Positions 51,301 to 63,591 of a DNA stretch of 64,000 bases are shown one piece after another; the first letter of the stretch is position 1, and each line of letters opens with the position of its first letter. The DNA lies in assembly GCF_001039355.2 (NCBI RefSeq), contig NW_019775891.1, forward strand, positions 225,641-289,640, in the 5' to 3' direction. The position numbers and the translations under genes are program-made. This DNA is from Lingula anatina. Its lineage: Eukaryota > Brachiopoda > Lingulata > Lingulida > Lingulidae. The notes beneath the pieces are model-generated. The model saw only the letters and a program-made list of their open reading frames with translations, did not search any database and was not told where the DNA came from.

Positions 51301-54300
51301 TGACTCGGTAAGACGTTCATAGAATAATTTTTTTCTTTAATGTCACCACCCAAATTCATCAAAGTACACGAAAATGTTATATTCTGAGATTTTACAAATA
51401 GCATAGCATTCATAAATAATAAAAACAAACGTTTTGTTTTCATTGTAAAATAATTCAAAACATCTAGGATGGAATCAGATTCCTGGTTATAAGATGAAGT
51501 AAGCGCACACTCACACGTGCACATGCACGCTATCCAGGTGTTTATGATCCAAATCACCCTCGTGATCTCTACAGTTCCAATAATCAAACGAGAAACGTAT
51601 ATTACTATTGAACATTCAATTTTCTAACACAGAATAGTTAAGTAAGATATTTCCATGATTTTTCGTTTTTTTTTATTTCCATGATTTCTGTTTTTTTAAA
51701 CTGTAGTGTGACTTATACTTCAGCGGTCTTCTTGTCACATATCTAACACTGAGAGAGATGAAGAAGGGGAGTGGTAGATTCAGGGTCAACTGGGGACTAT
51801 ATTATTTCCACAGATTCTGGAGGTAAATAAATAAAAAAACTTTTATTCAAGTAAGTTTAAAGAAGGGTCAATTTTTTGAGTATAAAAAATGGACGTTTTC
51901 TGATTTATAATACATGTATATTAATGACAAAATATGCCAGACTTGTAAGCTTTATGAATTGTAAAAATGAAAGCACACCGGGAGGGGGTGAGATTTGGTT
52001 AAAACTTTGTTTAGACATAAAAGAACAATTGTTTCAAAAATATACTTTTGATTTTAATATAATGGATGCACAAAAAGAAAAGAAATGAAACCAAATGCTA
52101 CAGTGTGTATAGGGGAGAAAGGATCGAAAGGGTAATATAAAACTGTCACGCCGAAAATCTGTCCCTTTTGTATGTACATTCATGAAGTGTTAGAGGACAG
52201 TGTTGGACATGTAGGCATTAGTAACCATACTAGTACAGTACATTTCCAGCTTTTGATATATTTTGTTTTTCTTTCTTTTCTTTTTTCTTTTTTAAATAGA
52301 CTTTCGCACTACCTGTATTCCCCGTTCTGGTGGACAAGAACCTTTCTGTTACACTACGTAAATGCTACATTGTAACGATTGTCTCACCCGTTTCTCACCA
52401 AACGCAATTTTCAATTTCAGATTGACTCCTCCGTATATGTTAGTAATGATGGTGTATGTTCCCACTTTCTATCTCTGGGGGAATGGCCCAGGGTGGCCAA
52501 AAGGTGGAATTGATCCCAACTGTAAGAACTACTGGTGGGCAAATATCTTGTACATCAACAATTTACTTGATATGTCGAAAATGGTAAGTAAATGCCGCCT
52601 GAAGTAAGATATATGTCCAAATTTTGTAAATTTGACACAGCAACACTCTCATGCTTAAACGGCTGGCATATTAAATAAGGCACTTTTTCACTTTGGCCCA
52701 TAGACTATATATGAATAATCTTATGCACACCTGAAGAGGGTTAAAACTGCGCCATATTTCAGAGAAACTTAAACCAGTGTTCTTATGCGTGACGACACAT
52801 CGCTGAGTATGACGTCCCTCACAAACAGCTTTGATTTTTACTTCCAGTGCATGGGTTGGTCCTGGTATCTAGCCAATGACATGCAGTTCTTTGTTATCAG
52901 TCCTCTAATTCTGTTTCCTCTGTTTTGGTAAGTAAGGACAACTTCATTTTTATAACAGGCACCTCTGCGCCCACCCTTAGACTTAGAGCAAAATGTAGTG
53001 AATATACTATCTAGAATAATATGTTCTGTCTCTTCCGATTGCTTCCTAAGTGTCATAATAAGGCTCCTCTTGCTGATCAGAAGTATTAAACCGATCATTC
53101 CACTATCATTTTCTTCCCGTTACATTTCAAGCCAAAGCCCATAAAACTTTTTATTACTTTTGTTGTTACATTTTTTAATTCTAGGGATGATGACACGGTT
53201 ATTTTCTAAATTAATAATTGTAGTGTGAGTTACATTCTGTAGTGAGACTCTTGCCTATATTTTCTAAAACTGTGTTCAAATTGCTCCGTTTTGTATACTC
53301 GTACGTTTCTCATGCTTTACTTGTTGTATCTTAGTGTGGGCGCTGTTTACCATTTTGGGATTTTGTCTGAATCTGAATTCGTCACGGACAATGGTTCATA
53401 GAACGCATACAGTAACAGCTGTTTATTTCAGGAAAGAGCTGATAGGTCTAGTCATCCTACTGATACTTCTTCTAGGGAGTTTTATTGCGACAGGTGTGCT
53501 AGCCAATGTGAACCACCTTGAGCCGTCTAGCCAGTATAGTCAGCAATCGTAAGTCAAATAAGAAGAAGAAGAAGATTAAGAAGTTTTGATAACTCGCGCT
53601 CCACTTACGTCTGGGCGCTGTTTGTAATAACAGTACATGTAATCTGGAGTTATTTAATCATTGGAGGAAATACTCTGTGTAGTTGTACTTCAAATTCCAA
53701 CGTTTTCTAAAACTCAATTGTTGTAAAAAAGGTGAAACAAAAAATGTATTTATGTGTGAGTTTCGTCAACCCGAGTTTCGGTAACGTTATTATTTAGTCG
53801 CGTAATAGTCAACATGCGGGGGTAATATCTCTCCCAGATATCTTTTGATAAAAGAAGAAAATTCATAAAAAATTTGTGTTTTTTAGGCAGGAATACATGG
53901 AGATACTATACATGAAGCCCTGGACGAGGATAGGACCTTATCTTGTCGGGATGGTCGCGGGATATATATTATACGTCACGGAGTGTAAACCTAAACTAAA
54001 CTGGGTAAGTAGCGGATATGAAAGGAGACTTTCAGCCTCGTAAAAATATCTAGCATTATGAATTTAAAATGCAAAACACTCTTGTCAGATAACATACAAA
54101 ACAAACAAACGGCATTATGCCATAGTAATTAGTACACATAGCATCAAATGTATGACGTAAGCTCCGCGCTGTGTGACGTAATTTGAAGTGTGGGTGACGT
54201 ATGGCGCAAATTTTCGATGGACCATTTGTGAGATTTTGGACTCCAACCCCCCCCCCCCCCCCCCTCAAATAATCCTGGATCCGCCCCTGTTTTCCTTAAA

Positions 54301-55547
54301 CGATTTGTCACACTTAATTGTGTTGTAAATTTTTACATTTATCTGCAACCTTCCAAGGCAACTTTTATGATATTCCAGGTGACAGCATTATTGGGATGGG
54401 CAGTGGCTACAGCAGCAGGTCTGGCAGTGGTGTACGGTCTACATGACGTGTATCAGGGCCATCCACTGAGTAACGACGTTAGTGCTTTATATATCACTGT
54501 CTCAAGAACGGTGTGGGGTGCCTGTGTAGCCTGGGTGATATATGCCTGCTGTACTGGATATGGAGGTAAACAACTGTTTCTCTGAATATGGTGACATAAA
54601 TGAGATCTAATGAGGGGCTCGGAAGTTCACTCGCTTTCTCCCTTTTGATGTGTATATCGATGTTATGTGAATGTAAAATTTGTACGTGGTGTGTTTTACT
54701 TAATACCGTAGATACGTTATAAGATATGCCACCATGATGAAGCCAATAAGATAATTTAAAATTAATTTGTGAGGAATGCTACAATTTTCATCTTCTCTTC
54801 CAACTTATTTATTTATTTTGTTTTTACAAAATATTGTACTGCTAATGGTTATTATCAAAATATGAACTAGCTGGGCGAATGCTAAGTGTGAGACGATACT
54901 TTTCTACAACCTCTCATAGCATGGCCTATTCACAAATCAAATCCATGCTGCGAATTTAACAATAAAGATTAAAGGTTTTGTACATTTCTTTTTCAATTTT
55001 TTTTTTCAGGTTTTGTCAACACGTTGATGTCATGGGGTGCTTTTGTCCCCCTGGGTCGTCTGACGTACTGTGCGTATCTCGTCCATCCGGTAATCATGTA
55101 CTTCGTGTATATGTCTAGGAGAACGCTAATCTACGCGACAGACGTATCCATGGTAAGTTCTAGCAAGTGACTGAGGCAGACCCTCCCCCCCCCCCCGTGT
55201 TAATTTCCTTGACGTTAAAAACATGGCGGGTATTCTGAGGAGTTGCCATTTTTTTAAGTTTAATTTCTTTTCTACATTCTTTAATGTACTCAGAAGTATT
55301 TAAAGCAACCAGCAAAATTCTACACATCGGCGCACCAATGTGCTATTTTTTTAAAGTACAGCCGTGCGTTCAAGCATCTTTTGATATTATATACTACAAT
55401 ATTAATTTTGTTTCCTCTTTACAGACGTACTTCTTCTTCGGCCACTTGGTAGCAGCCTATGGCTGTGCATTTGTGGTATCTATGATGTTTGAGGCTCCGA
55501 TGATGGGACTGGAGAAGGCTATATTAAACAGAGACAAATCAGCTTAG
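45380..55547 (+). CDS. NRF-6-like multi-pass membrane acyltransferase
   Basis: This belongs to the nose-resistant-to-fluoxetine (NRF-6) family: a secreted-side NRF domain followed by an acyltransferase-3 membrane domain. Fifteen exons join in phase to 750 aa: 45380-45731, 47312-47511, 49427-49514, 49888-49981, 50117-50340, 50674-50841, 51155-51251, 51724-51822, 52421-52583, 52848-52927, 53432-53548, 53887-54004, 54379-54565, 55010-55152 and 55425-55547. A signal peptide (about 1-22) precedes the NRF domain (GILDGKMIWTGSFDEC, QYCMPTVPAP, GICVPAGCSEEDV). Family motifs of the enzyme domain include NGIRFLSLSWVIWGH (probable catalytic H366), SVDTFFVMSGLLVTYL and RFWRLTPPYM. About ten membrane helices follow. 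The substrate is unknown; worm relatives act in lipid and drug uptake. A Tc1 remnant lies in intron 2. Confidence 0.9.
45732..47311 (+). other. NRF-6-like gene intron 1
   Basis: This 1.6-kb intron holds a (CA)n microsatellite at 46666-46685. No exon or mobile element was recognised. Confidence 0.7.
46666..46685. repeat. (CA)n microsatellite
   Basis: About ten AC units, continuing imperfectly to 46692. Confidence 0.9.
47687..49075 (-). mobile_element. Tc1-type DNA transposon, inactive copy
   Basis: The 1389-bp element has 29-bp terminal inverted repeats (start CACACACTGGACAAAAGAAG) at 47687-47715 and 49047-49075, with a TA target-site duplication outside each (47685-47686 and 49076-49077). 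It sits in intron 2 of the NRF-6-like gene, antisense to the host gene. The length and termini are complete, but the transposase inside is broken. The termini are nearly identical, so the insertion is not very old. Confidence 0.93.
47866..48858 (-). pseudogene. Tc1 transposase pseudogene (DD34E)
   Basis: This is a Tc1/mariner transposase that cut and pasted the surrounding element. The N-terminal helix-turn-helix region is seen (SVRTVQRVWSRYRNTG, GRPRKN). The catalytic domain shows FSDECRF (first D), QDDNAPCHS (second D) and SPDSNIIENVW (E), with 34 residues between the second D and the E, the Tc1 spacing. The frame is broken by stops at 48490-48492, 48244-48246 and just after RIRQ near 47926. 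The true N-terminus seems to lie upstream in another frame, so at least one frameshift is likely. The C-terminus ends SRGYAT, as in Tc1 relatives. The copy cannot encode a working enzyme. Confidence 0.9.
54247..54264. repeat. Poly-C tract
   Basis: A run of 18 C in an NRF-6-like intron. A shorter C run is near 55186-55195. Such tracts often cause read errors. Confidence 0.85.
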
Positions 55548-56348
55548 GGAAAATTGGGAGTTATTATTAATATAAGTAGTGATGCCAAATTGCATTTCAG
55601 TAAAACGTCGTGAACTTTTTTTCCATCAGAGACATATCAGTCTTTTTATAAAGGTCCTTACAAAGAAACTTTCTTAAGTGTATATCAATATGTTATTATC
55701 AAACTATCAATTAACAGATGTTTGGCTAATTCAGTGTGGATGCATAGCACAAGAAAACACAAATTAGAACAAATGGTTGGAGCGCAATACAATGCATATA
55801 ATAAGACCACATGAACAAGTGGTTATACGGGTCATCTAGACGGCACGAGCACCATGATTATCTATCAAAATACTTTTTTGGTACACACAGGCAAGAGAAA
55901 TGGAATATGAGTTACAACATTCAGTGGAATTAATCGACTGGTTTAATTTGAAACAAAGCCATTTTTTATAAAGTGAAAACAATTACAACAATAACAATGA
56001 TATATTTATAACAATTAACGACAAATTAAAATACAAACCAATTTGCTTGTTTTCATCAAAAGATAAAAAGCAATATAAATAAAATCTGTTCAAAACATCC
56101 CAATGAGCATATATGTAAAAGAGTAATATGGAGAGGAGAATCTTTAGTCGTACCACCGGTAAAGTGTCAAAGCCTCCAGCCAATGATTTGATGAAAAATG
56201 ATTAAGCTAGTGGGATTTGAGGGTTTTCCTGCCCGTTTGTTCCATCCCAGCCTGAGAACTTTTTTTTTTGTGAACCTGAAGAATTTCCAGACAAAGTGCT
56301 TTGTCTGCTTCCAAATTTTATTGCAATGGTTTGAACACTTTTCTTTTG
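55548..56348. other. Convergent 3' ends of two genes
   Basis: The 801 bases between the stop codons of the NRF-6-like gene (plus) and the ASB1-like gene (minus) hold both 3' UTRs. A plus-strand AATAAA is at 56078-56083 and a minus-strand AATAAA at 56322-56317. If both are used, the transcripts do not overlap or overlap only slightly. Confidence 0.5.
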
Positions 56349-58595
56349 TCAAGAAATGTCGTCATAATTCAGATACATGAGGATCTTATTGGGAAGAGAG
56401 AGTTGCTGCAATTGGTTCCATAGGCTGTGTCCCTTTCCACCAATCACACGTCTGATAACAAGTCTGCAGTGAGATTTAAGACTTCTGGGAGTTTCTAAAA
56501 AAAAAAAAAAAGAAAAGAAAAAGAATCATTGTGGAATGCAATGTAGAAAGAACATCAATTCAACAATTAGATTAAAGGTGTACATGTACTTATGCAATGT
56601 GGGATTTGACACAAAAAAACGAGCATCAACACATTTTCTCTGGTTCCCTTATCCTTTTATCCTAAGTTTCTTCTTACCTATACTTCCATTAATGCCCTTA
56701 TGTGGAGATTTAAAAATGAATGTCACACAATGAATATGGAACTGAAGGTAGGTGCTAAGTACATGCACCTGAGATGTTTTCTAACAATTTCTAAAGTTCA
56801 AAGATTTCTAACAGACACCAAACATCAAAGAAAAGAAATTGTGTTTGTGAGCGCAACAATTTTTTTAAATAAGGGTGACTTCTTATCATAAATTGTTCCA
56901 ATAGAGTGAAATTTGATTTTACTTTTGGCTACTTTAAATTTTTTTCTCACACACACACACACACACACACACGCAAGCACATACACACACACACACACAC
57001 AAAAAAAAACTTTTCCTTTCTCCTAGATTATTACTGTTATCTATTATTATTTTTATTATCATTTTTTTGTGGGGAGGTGGGGAATAGAGTCAAAAGAAAT
57101 TTCAAAATTTGTGCGCTAATATAATATTTAAGATGTTAACTTACTCATTAATGCCCGCACCAGGTCCCTGCTAGCAGAGCAGTTTGGATGGACCTCTAAG
57201 TCCACAGCAAGCTGACCTTTGTGATCTTTGGTATACAAACTGGCACCAAACTCATACAACATCAACAAATATTTCTCGTCACAGTTCTGTCTTACAGCTG
57301 TGTGATACAGGGACTGATTGGAGTATTCCTCCTGTTGCTTCCCTTTACAACACAAGTCTGGGTCTGCCCCAGCCTGCAGGAGCATCTTAAAGCAGTCAAA
57401 GTGGTTGTAGACCAGGCTGATGTACAGAGCCGTGCTAGCCAGGGGACGCATTACTATACGACTGTTCACATTTGCACCATGGGAGATCAGCAACTGATGC
57501 AGAAATATTAAAAAAGAAAAATGTATGTTATTATCTAATGGGAACAAGTTTTCTCTACTATGTGATATGTTTGTTAATGTTTAAAGTTGTGTTATTCCCT
57601 TAGAGAGAATTCCAAATTTAAAATGATCTTCCACCAATTTTTACTAACTTGGCATATGTCTTTTTGCAGGGGGGGGAATCAAACAAAGCATCGTTTTTGC
57701 CGAGAAAAGGTCTGCTCTGGGTAAAATTTAATAGAGGAGCACAAAGGTTTCACAATGAAAGGTCCACTTTTTTGTAAAACTTTTAAGGAACCCCCTCTTT
57801 GAAATTGCTGGCTACGGACCTGATTTGTCCGTAGTCTTATACCTTAATAGCATCTGTATATCCATCCATGGCAGCCATGTACAGTGGAGTAGAAATGTTC
57901 TTTCCATCTCCTTCAGGGCTGGCTCCAGCCTGTAACAGACTCTGGATACATCCTGTGTGGTGATTCTTCACAGCCACATGGAGAGGAGTCTGGCCCTTGA
58001 TGTCTGTTACCTCAATATCTGCACCCTGGTTTATGAGGTAGTCTACACAGTTCTTATGGCCAGCTAGACAAAATGGAGATGTAGACACATCATTTGTGAT
58101 ATTTTTCAGTGCAATTTGAATACACCACATCTACATGTACATGCAGGCATATATTAATTAGACAAAACAAAGCACGTTTACAGGTACACATACTAGTACA
58201 ATACTTGCAGCAGCAGGTATACTTTTTAGTACTCATTTTTATCACACCATTCAGCATACAACATTTATTTCTACTGGGATATGCTAAATGTACATTACAC
58301 AAGACCCCACCCCTTCCCTCGAGTTACTCAGGGTTTGTTGTAATCTCGAACAGTAACCCCCCCCACATACACACACACACACCACCGACCTCCCATTCCC
58401 CAACTGCTGTAAACATTTAATACACATACCTGTGGCTGACAGTCTAATTGGAGTGCAGCCCAGGCGGTTTTTCACATTAATCAGACCCCTCTGTTCTTCC
58501 TCCACCAGCAGTGACTTCAGTTTGTCGAGGTCTCCTATAAAAGCTGCCTGGTGGAGCACCGGGTCATACTCGTGGACTGGGGTCCAACTGGCCAT
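56349..58595 (-). CDS. ASB1: ASB1-like ankyrin repeat and SOCS box protein
   Basis: ASB proteins are substrate receptors of cullin-5 ubiquitin ligases: ankyrin repeats bind the target and the SOCS box binds elongin B/C and CUL5. Four exons join in phase: 58595-58430, 58063-57843, 57493-57145 and 56494-56349 (293 aa). Ankyrin repeats are clear (VLHQAAFIGDLDKLKSLL, GQTPLHVAVKNHHTGCIQSL, ALYISLVYNHFDCFKMLLQ). The last exon, too short to stand out alone, encodes the SOCS box: PRSLKSHCRLVIRRVIG then LSLPNKILMYLNY. The order and wording match vertebrate ASB1 best (VLHQAAFIGDL against RLHDAAYVGDL; ADIEVTDIKGQT against AEVDLVDVKGQT). The start is the first ATG. A minus-strand AATAAA lies at 56322-56317. 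Confidence 0.88.
56948..57001. repeat. (CA)n microsatellite
   Basis: About 50 bp of AC repeats with one interruption, in the last intron of the ASB1-like gene. Confidence 0.9.
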
Positions 58596-59553
58596 GGCAG
58601 TGCTGCTTTCCGTAGACTAGACGGTTTTTATTCACTTAAGTCTTTGTCGTGTACAATTCAAGTCACAGTCCTTGCTGTGTGATAGCCACTGGTATCAACA
58701 TGACTATGGCTACTTTCGTGTACAGTTGTACTAGACAGTTCACCGGTCACATCCTTGTTGGCCGTGAACTAGTGTTAGAGCTCGGGCGCTTACGTATTAT
58801 TGTATAACAAATTTTCGGCCAGCACGATCATGAATACATAAAAAACGAAATTAACAGTGTTAGTAGAACTTAGAATTTGATTGTAACTGTTACATAAACA
58901 AATTTGCAACGGAGGATATGACCACTCATCCAACGGCCAATTTAATATTTAGCAGAAAATATGGTTCTCTGCCTTTCGCATAAATTTCATGCACATCAGA
59001 AACACTTTCAATGAAATTTTACCATAAGCCGCAGCACCAGAAATTTGTAGTCACCTTGAAATAAGACTACATGCTAAATGATCCTCCAAACTCTAGAGAG
59101 CACAAGACAATCTGCGGCGCTACCATTGATCCAATGCTGTTAGGTCAGATTCATTAAATATTTATCTCATATATGTCCAGGCACTTTCACGGCGAAACAG
59201 TTAATAGATACTAATTTCCTGAATACAAAAGAATCAAAACATATGGCCCAGGTGACATAAATGTTTATTATTACTAGAATTATTTTTATTTTTATAATTA
59301 TTATCATTTGAGGTAGGCCTAATATAACAAAATTTAAAAAAATTGTCAGAGTTAACTCTCGTCTCAGAGTGGTCAACCTGTATGAGGTGAGTCCAGAGTG
59401 ACCTCTGTTGGTCTATATTGATTTTTTCGAACTTTGATCTCATACTTTCATACAGAAATCTGGATGGATATGAGGGTCAGTCACTGGGCCTACATGTACA
59501 ACGGTTCCCGATTCATTACCTCTTATTTCACCTTGCAGGTGACCAAGGTAGGG

Positions 59554-59580
59554 TTTTTTTTTTTTTTTTTTTTTTTTTTT
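59554..59580. repeat. Poly-T tract
   Basis: A run of 27 T followed by CCCC. No attached retroelement was recognised. Confidence 0.9.
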
Positions 59581-60200
59581 CCCCAAGTTGTTGATCTGTT
59601 TGTGAGTCAGCATCCTAACTTAAAAAGTTAACGAAAAACTGGATTTAATTCAGAACAGGTAAAAATGGACTAGCTAAATTTGAATCGATTAGATATTGCT
59701 GGTGATCAATAAAATGAAATGAAATTGAAATTATTTTAATTAATTAAAATGAACCTGGCTGAGATCTGCGCTCTCAAACTGTGCCCTTTTCTAGTTTTGA
59801 ATATTTATTGCGCAGAGTCGGCGTTATTCTTCCTCATGCTACTTTTTCATGCTTCACTAAAGCCTGACATACATGTACATGTATAATATGATTGTATTCA
59901 ATTCGTTAAAATACTTCAACGGTTTTGGACCGTTTTGCATTGTTATCTAGTGTGCCATAATGAACGTCGTTTTATAATGATTCTAGATTCAGTAACCAAC
60001 AAAGGAGACAGTTGCGATCGGGCACTCTGTTGAAAAGTAGGCCTAGATAGTAATGACTTTGAAATCATGCAAGGTGCACCTGTTTAATTTAAAATATGCG
60101 GAGGCTTTATGTAGTTCTAGGCTTTTGGCACGCACAGAAAGTCAAATTACATTACATCAGCAGAATGAATTTGTTCGTAGCATTTGATAATGACGGGAGG

Positions 60201-60220
60201 CTATATAGTCGACTATATAG
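60201..60220. repeat. Perfect 20-bp palindrome
   Basis: CTATATAGTCGACTATATAG equals its own reverse complement. It lies about 300 bases beyond the stop of the MFS gene. Confidence 0.95.
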
Positions 60221-60312
60221 AAGGGGTCACACGTAAGGACGTGTTTTGACCCCCAATACCATTCCACCAGCACCAGTGTATTCTTTACACAACAAATCAT
60301 TCTCATTTCCTT

Positions 60313-60318
60313 TTTATT
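60313..60318 (-). terminator. Polyadenylation signal of the MFS gene
   Basis: TTTATT on the plus strand is AATAAA on the minus strand, about 205 bases downstream of the MFS stop codon. Confidence 0.5.
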
Positions 60319-60522
60319 TGTTTCTGATACAGAAAAAATGCATTCATCCTGGAATGATCGTATGTGACTTCTTCAAATGTTGAAATAGTAGTTCCAAAAA
60401 GTGGATAAAAACGACTTAAATATATCTCAATAATATGAAAATTCAATCCAACATATATGTACATATTAAACGGGTCTAATTCTAGTAACAACAAACAAGT
60501 TCACAGAAAACATAATTTAACT

Positions 60523-63500
60523 TCAAACTTGTGTAACACGCATGTAGCAGTCCAGTTCATCTTCAATTTCAGGTTGGCCTAACGAGGTCTTTTCGCTAAT
60601 CTCCTCGACCACGGGACGTTTCTTGAACCTTGACCCCTGTCGCCTAGCGACGAGATTCAAACACAGAAATGTTACTATTACGCAAGCGGCGTCAATGACA
60701 ATAACGAAAGTGAAACTGTCCAATCCATATTGTTGGAAAACCATTCCAGTCACCCACTGATATATAAACCCCCCACAGGAACTTCCCATTAGTACAATTG
60801 ATACGGCCACGCCGGTCATTTCCAAATACACGTTGGCCCAATTCATCCCACCTGGGAAATATGGTCCGGTGATTAATCCAAGAAGACAAATCATAATCCA
60901 GACCACCGTTTTGTTCGAACAAGCCTCAGTGCTAAGGACGATTCCCGCGGTTAGATGGATAATCATTTGAACTGACAGCGTGTAGAGTGGTTTGACCCAA
61001 TTGGAAAGGACGATCCCCAGAGCCCGACCCCCGGTGAAAAATCCCCAATAAACAGACATCAACAGCGTTGCTTCATCAACCTCCATGTGGACGCGGCCTT
61101 CGGAGACAAACGCAAATATAAATTTATCCAGCACCCACTCTCCTCCCACCAAATGAATAAAGAAGAAAAACATGATGATAAACATGAGAAAGCCAAATTT
61201 TGTATTCCCTTGTGCACATGTACCAGGATTTAGAATCGAGCGCAAATCTTTCCCGCGTGTAGATTTTTGTTCTTTGTGAATATCCAATGGTCTCTTTGAT
61301 GTCGCACATTGAGCAAAAATGAGTAAAATTGTACATACAACGGATAATGCCCCACCAACAGCATACGCATATTCTATTGTAGAGTCGTCACCTGGGACCA
61401 TTTTTGTGCTTAAGTCCACATCGCCATCTGTCATATTATGGAACCCTACTATGGTGTACCCAGAGGAAATCTCTGTACGGTTCCCCAGGTACGAGGACAC
61501 CATCGGTACCGAGATGTTGCCTGAATAACTTCCAACTTCGAACTCACTGGTGTTGTTCTTTCGTTTAGATGCGTGAACGTGTGTCCCAAGGAAAGGTCTC
61601 AGTAGCTGGGGACCACATATTGCGCCCCCACCGAAAGCAAGGTGCGCTGCATAGATAGAAGGCGATGCTTTCTTTCCCCAGAGATGGAAAATGAGTTTAG
61701 CAGAGCCTGAAAAGACAGTAACTCCATTATCAACGCTTGGCTTTTCACTTAAAATATGTTTTCAATTTTTTAGCTAAAATTCATGACATCTTATATACCG
61801 GTATCTTTGGTCAAACAATTTGCTACATAGATTACAGTTAAACGTGTTTTTTTACAACAAAACTGGAAAAGCAAAAAATATATTTATCTCCACAAATACT
61901 TCTGATGCATACTTGTATTACATGTCCACGTCTCATCAACAAAGCCGTGTTTCTACAGAGGCATACTGTCACACAACATCAGTTCCGTAGAACGCAATTT
62001 GAAATTTTACTTATATTCTTGGAGCTAACCTGCTCCAAGCAAGCCTTCACATAGTCCCTGGACTACAAACATCACCAACATGGCCCATATCCATGGACAA
62101 AGAGGAATGGCCGTTGTTCCAATTGCCTCCAAAGTCATGGCTAGGGCTAGGAGGGCGTACACGTGCCTTTCAAATCGGTCGCATACGTAACCGCCGCCAG
62201 CGGCACCAATGAACAACCCAGCTCCTCGTCCAACCAGAGCGCGAGAAATCTCTTCCCAGTTGCTGTTCGTGCGCATGCGCAAGTCTGGGAGTGATGCCCC
62301 TGTGAAGGATGTACTTATTCCCTGGCAAAATAAAAATGTGTCTTTCTCAAAAAATTTCAAACAACCAAAACTTTGACCTAGAAAAATGAACGATGTTTGT
62401 TTTAGTTCATTTATGGCGTCACATTAGAAATAGTCACTTACATGTCAGTACACTATAGTTATGTTAAAATGAATTACAAATTGACGCATTACCATTAATC
62501 ACATTAATATTCCCTTAACCACCAAGTTATGACCTATACAAACACGATCTGCACGTATAAACCTGTTTTCGAGTTCTTAATTACAATTTTAACCGCCACG
62601 AGAATGATTCACCAGTCTCCAGCCTTGCTTTTATATCATCACTGTATGTCATTTAGTGAGCACAACCACGTAATAACACTTAAATTACAGATAATATTAC
62701 GACATACTCCCCATAAGAGCTATTTGAGAGTAATGAACAAACCTTAGATACACTTCCATTAGAGCTATGCACATTTCACAAAAGATCCCCAAGTTAAAAA
62801 CTGGTCTTCAGCGTAGTTTGTTTATACCTATGTCATCATTACTACTACTACTATACGGTCCCTTAAAAAAACAACTTTCACACGAACCAAAAATACCTTT
62901 TACCCATGTGCAACATGTTTTATTAATGAGCACAATTGGTTTTCTTTAATTTTTATTTAATTTTTATCGACAGATCATATCTATTTTCATTTTTACTCTT
63001 ACTTTATAAACATGAAAATAAATGAATTATGATTTTTATTATTATTATTATTATTATTATCATTTTTACTCTTACTTTATAAACATGAAAATAAATGAAT
63101 TATGATTTTTATTATTATGAGTATTACTATAATTTAAGGTGGAGAATCTTATTCATTTTAGCCTGGAACAAATCGGTGGTAGGTCCACTTCTTAGTTTTA
63201 GTTGAATAGTCCCAATATCCTATTATTATCCCACATACTAATGCTTAAAGATAGGCATCGCTCTTACCACACAAAAATATGCAAAGACCAAGAGGGATTG
63301 CATGGCCATTAGGTACTTCATTGGAGCCGGTCTTTTAGCGACCTCGTATTCCCCCGCCTTGCCATTCATAGTGCTGTCTGAAGCGCCTAGAAGAGGATCG
63401 CCTGCTTCTATTTTCGCTGTATCTTTTTCTTTTTCCTTTGTCGTCAAATCGGGATTCTTGTCTTCCTTCTCTTTGACCATTTTGCAGTTGACGTCTTCGA

Positions 63501-63591
63501 GTGGAACTTTGTCTTTGATGTCAACGCTGTTGTTTTTATTAATTTCCTTGTTGTGCTGAGCATCACTTGTTTCGTTGTTAGGAAGATCCAT
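60523..63591 (-). CDS. MFS sugar transporter, NaGLT1/MFSD4B-like
   Basis: The major facilitator protein resembles the sodium-dependent glucose transporter 1 (NaGLT1, MFSD4B) group, which is widely represented in molluscs. Three exons join in phase: 63591-63268, 62321-62030 and 61706-60523 (599 aa). The cytosolic N-terminus (about 90 residues) is charged and Lys/Glu-rich. Helix 1 spans the first junction and is followed by GASLPDLRMRTN, typical of the family (GPTFPDL in relatives). Other signals are the loop after helix 2 (GGGYVCDRFERH), FGGGAICGPQLLRPFLG, WGFFTGGRALGI and GPYFPGGMNWAN. There is a long extracellular loop with several N-glycosylation sites near 61400-61600. About twelve membrane helices are visible. 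The substrate is inferred from the family; sodium coupling cannot be read from the sequence. Confidence 0.85.
62988..63119. repeat. 73-bp tandem duplication with (TTA)n
   Basis: The unit starting CATTTTTACTCTTACTTTAT at 62988 recurs at 63061 and stays identical for about 57 bases. The first copy ends in a longer (TTA)n tract (63037-63060). It lies in intron 1 of the MFS gene. Confidence 0.85.

Larger units (their letters stand above)
58596..60290. other. Intergenic region between ASB1-like and MFS genes
   Basis: The right end of the ASB1-like gene and its presumed promoter lie at the left. No coding sequence is convincing. It holds a poly-T of 27 bases (59554-59580) and a perfect 20-bp palindrome (60201-60220). 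Confidence 0.6.

Noticed and set aside
53334-53431. Upstream extension of NRF-6-like exon 11 beginning MWALFTILGF
   Set aside because: The acceptor at 53431 joins exon 10 in phase and gives a continuous family sequence (LFPLFWKELIGL); the extension is intron.
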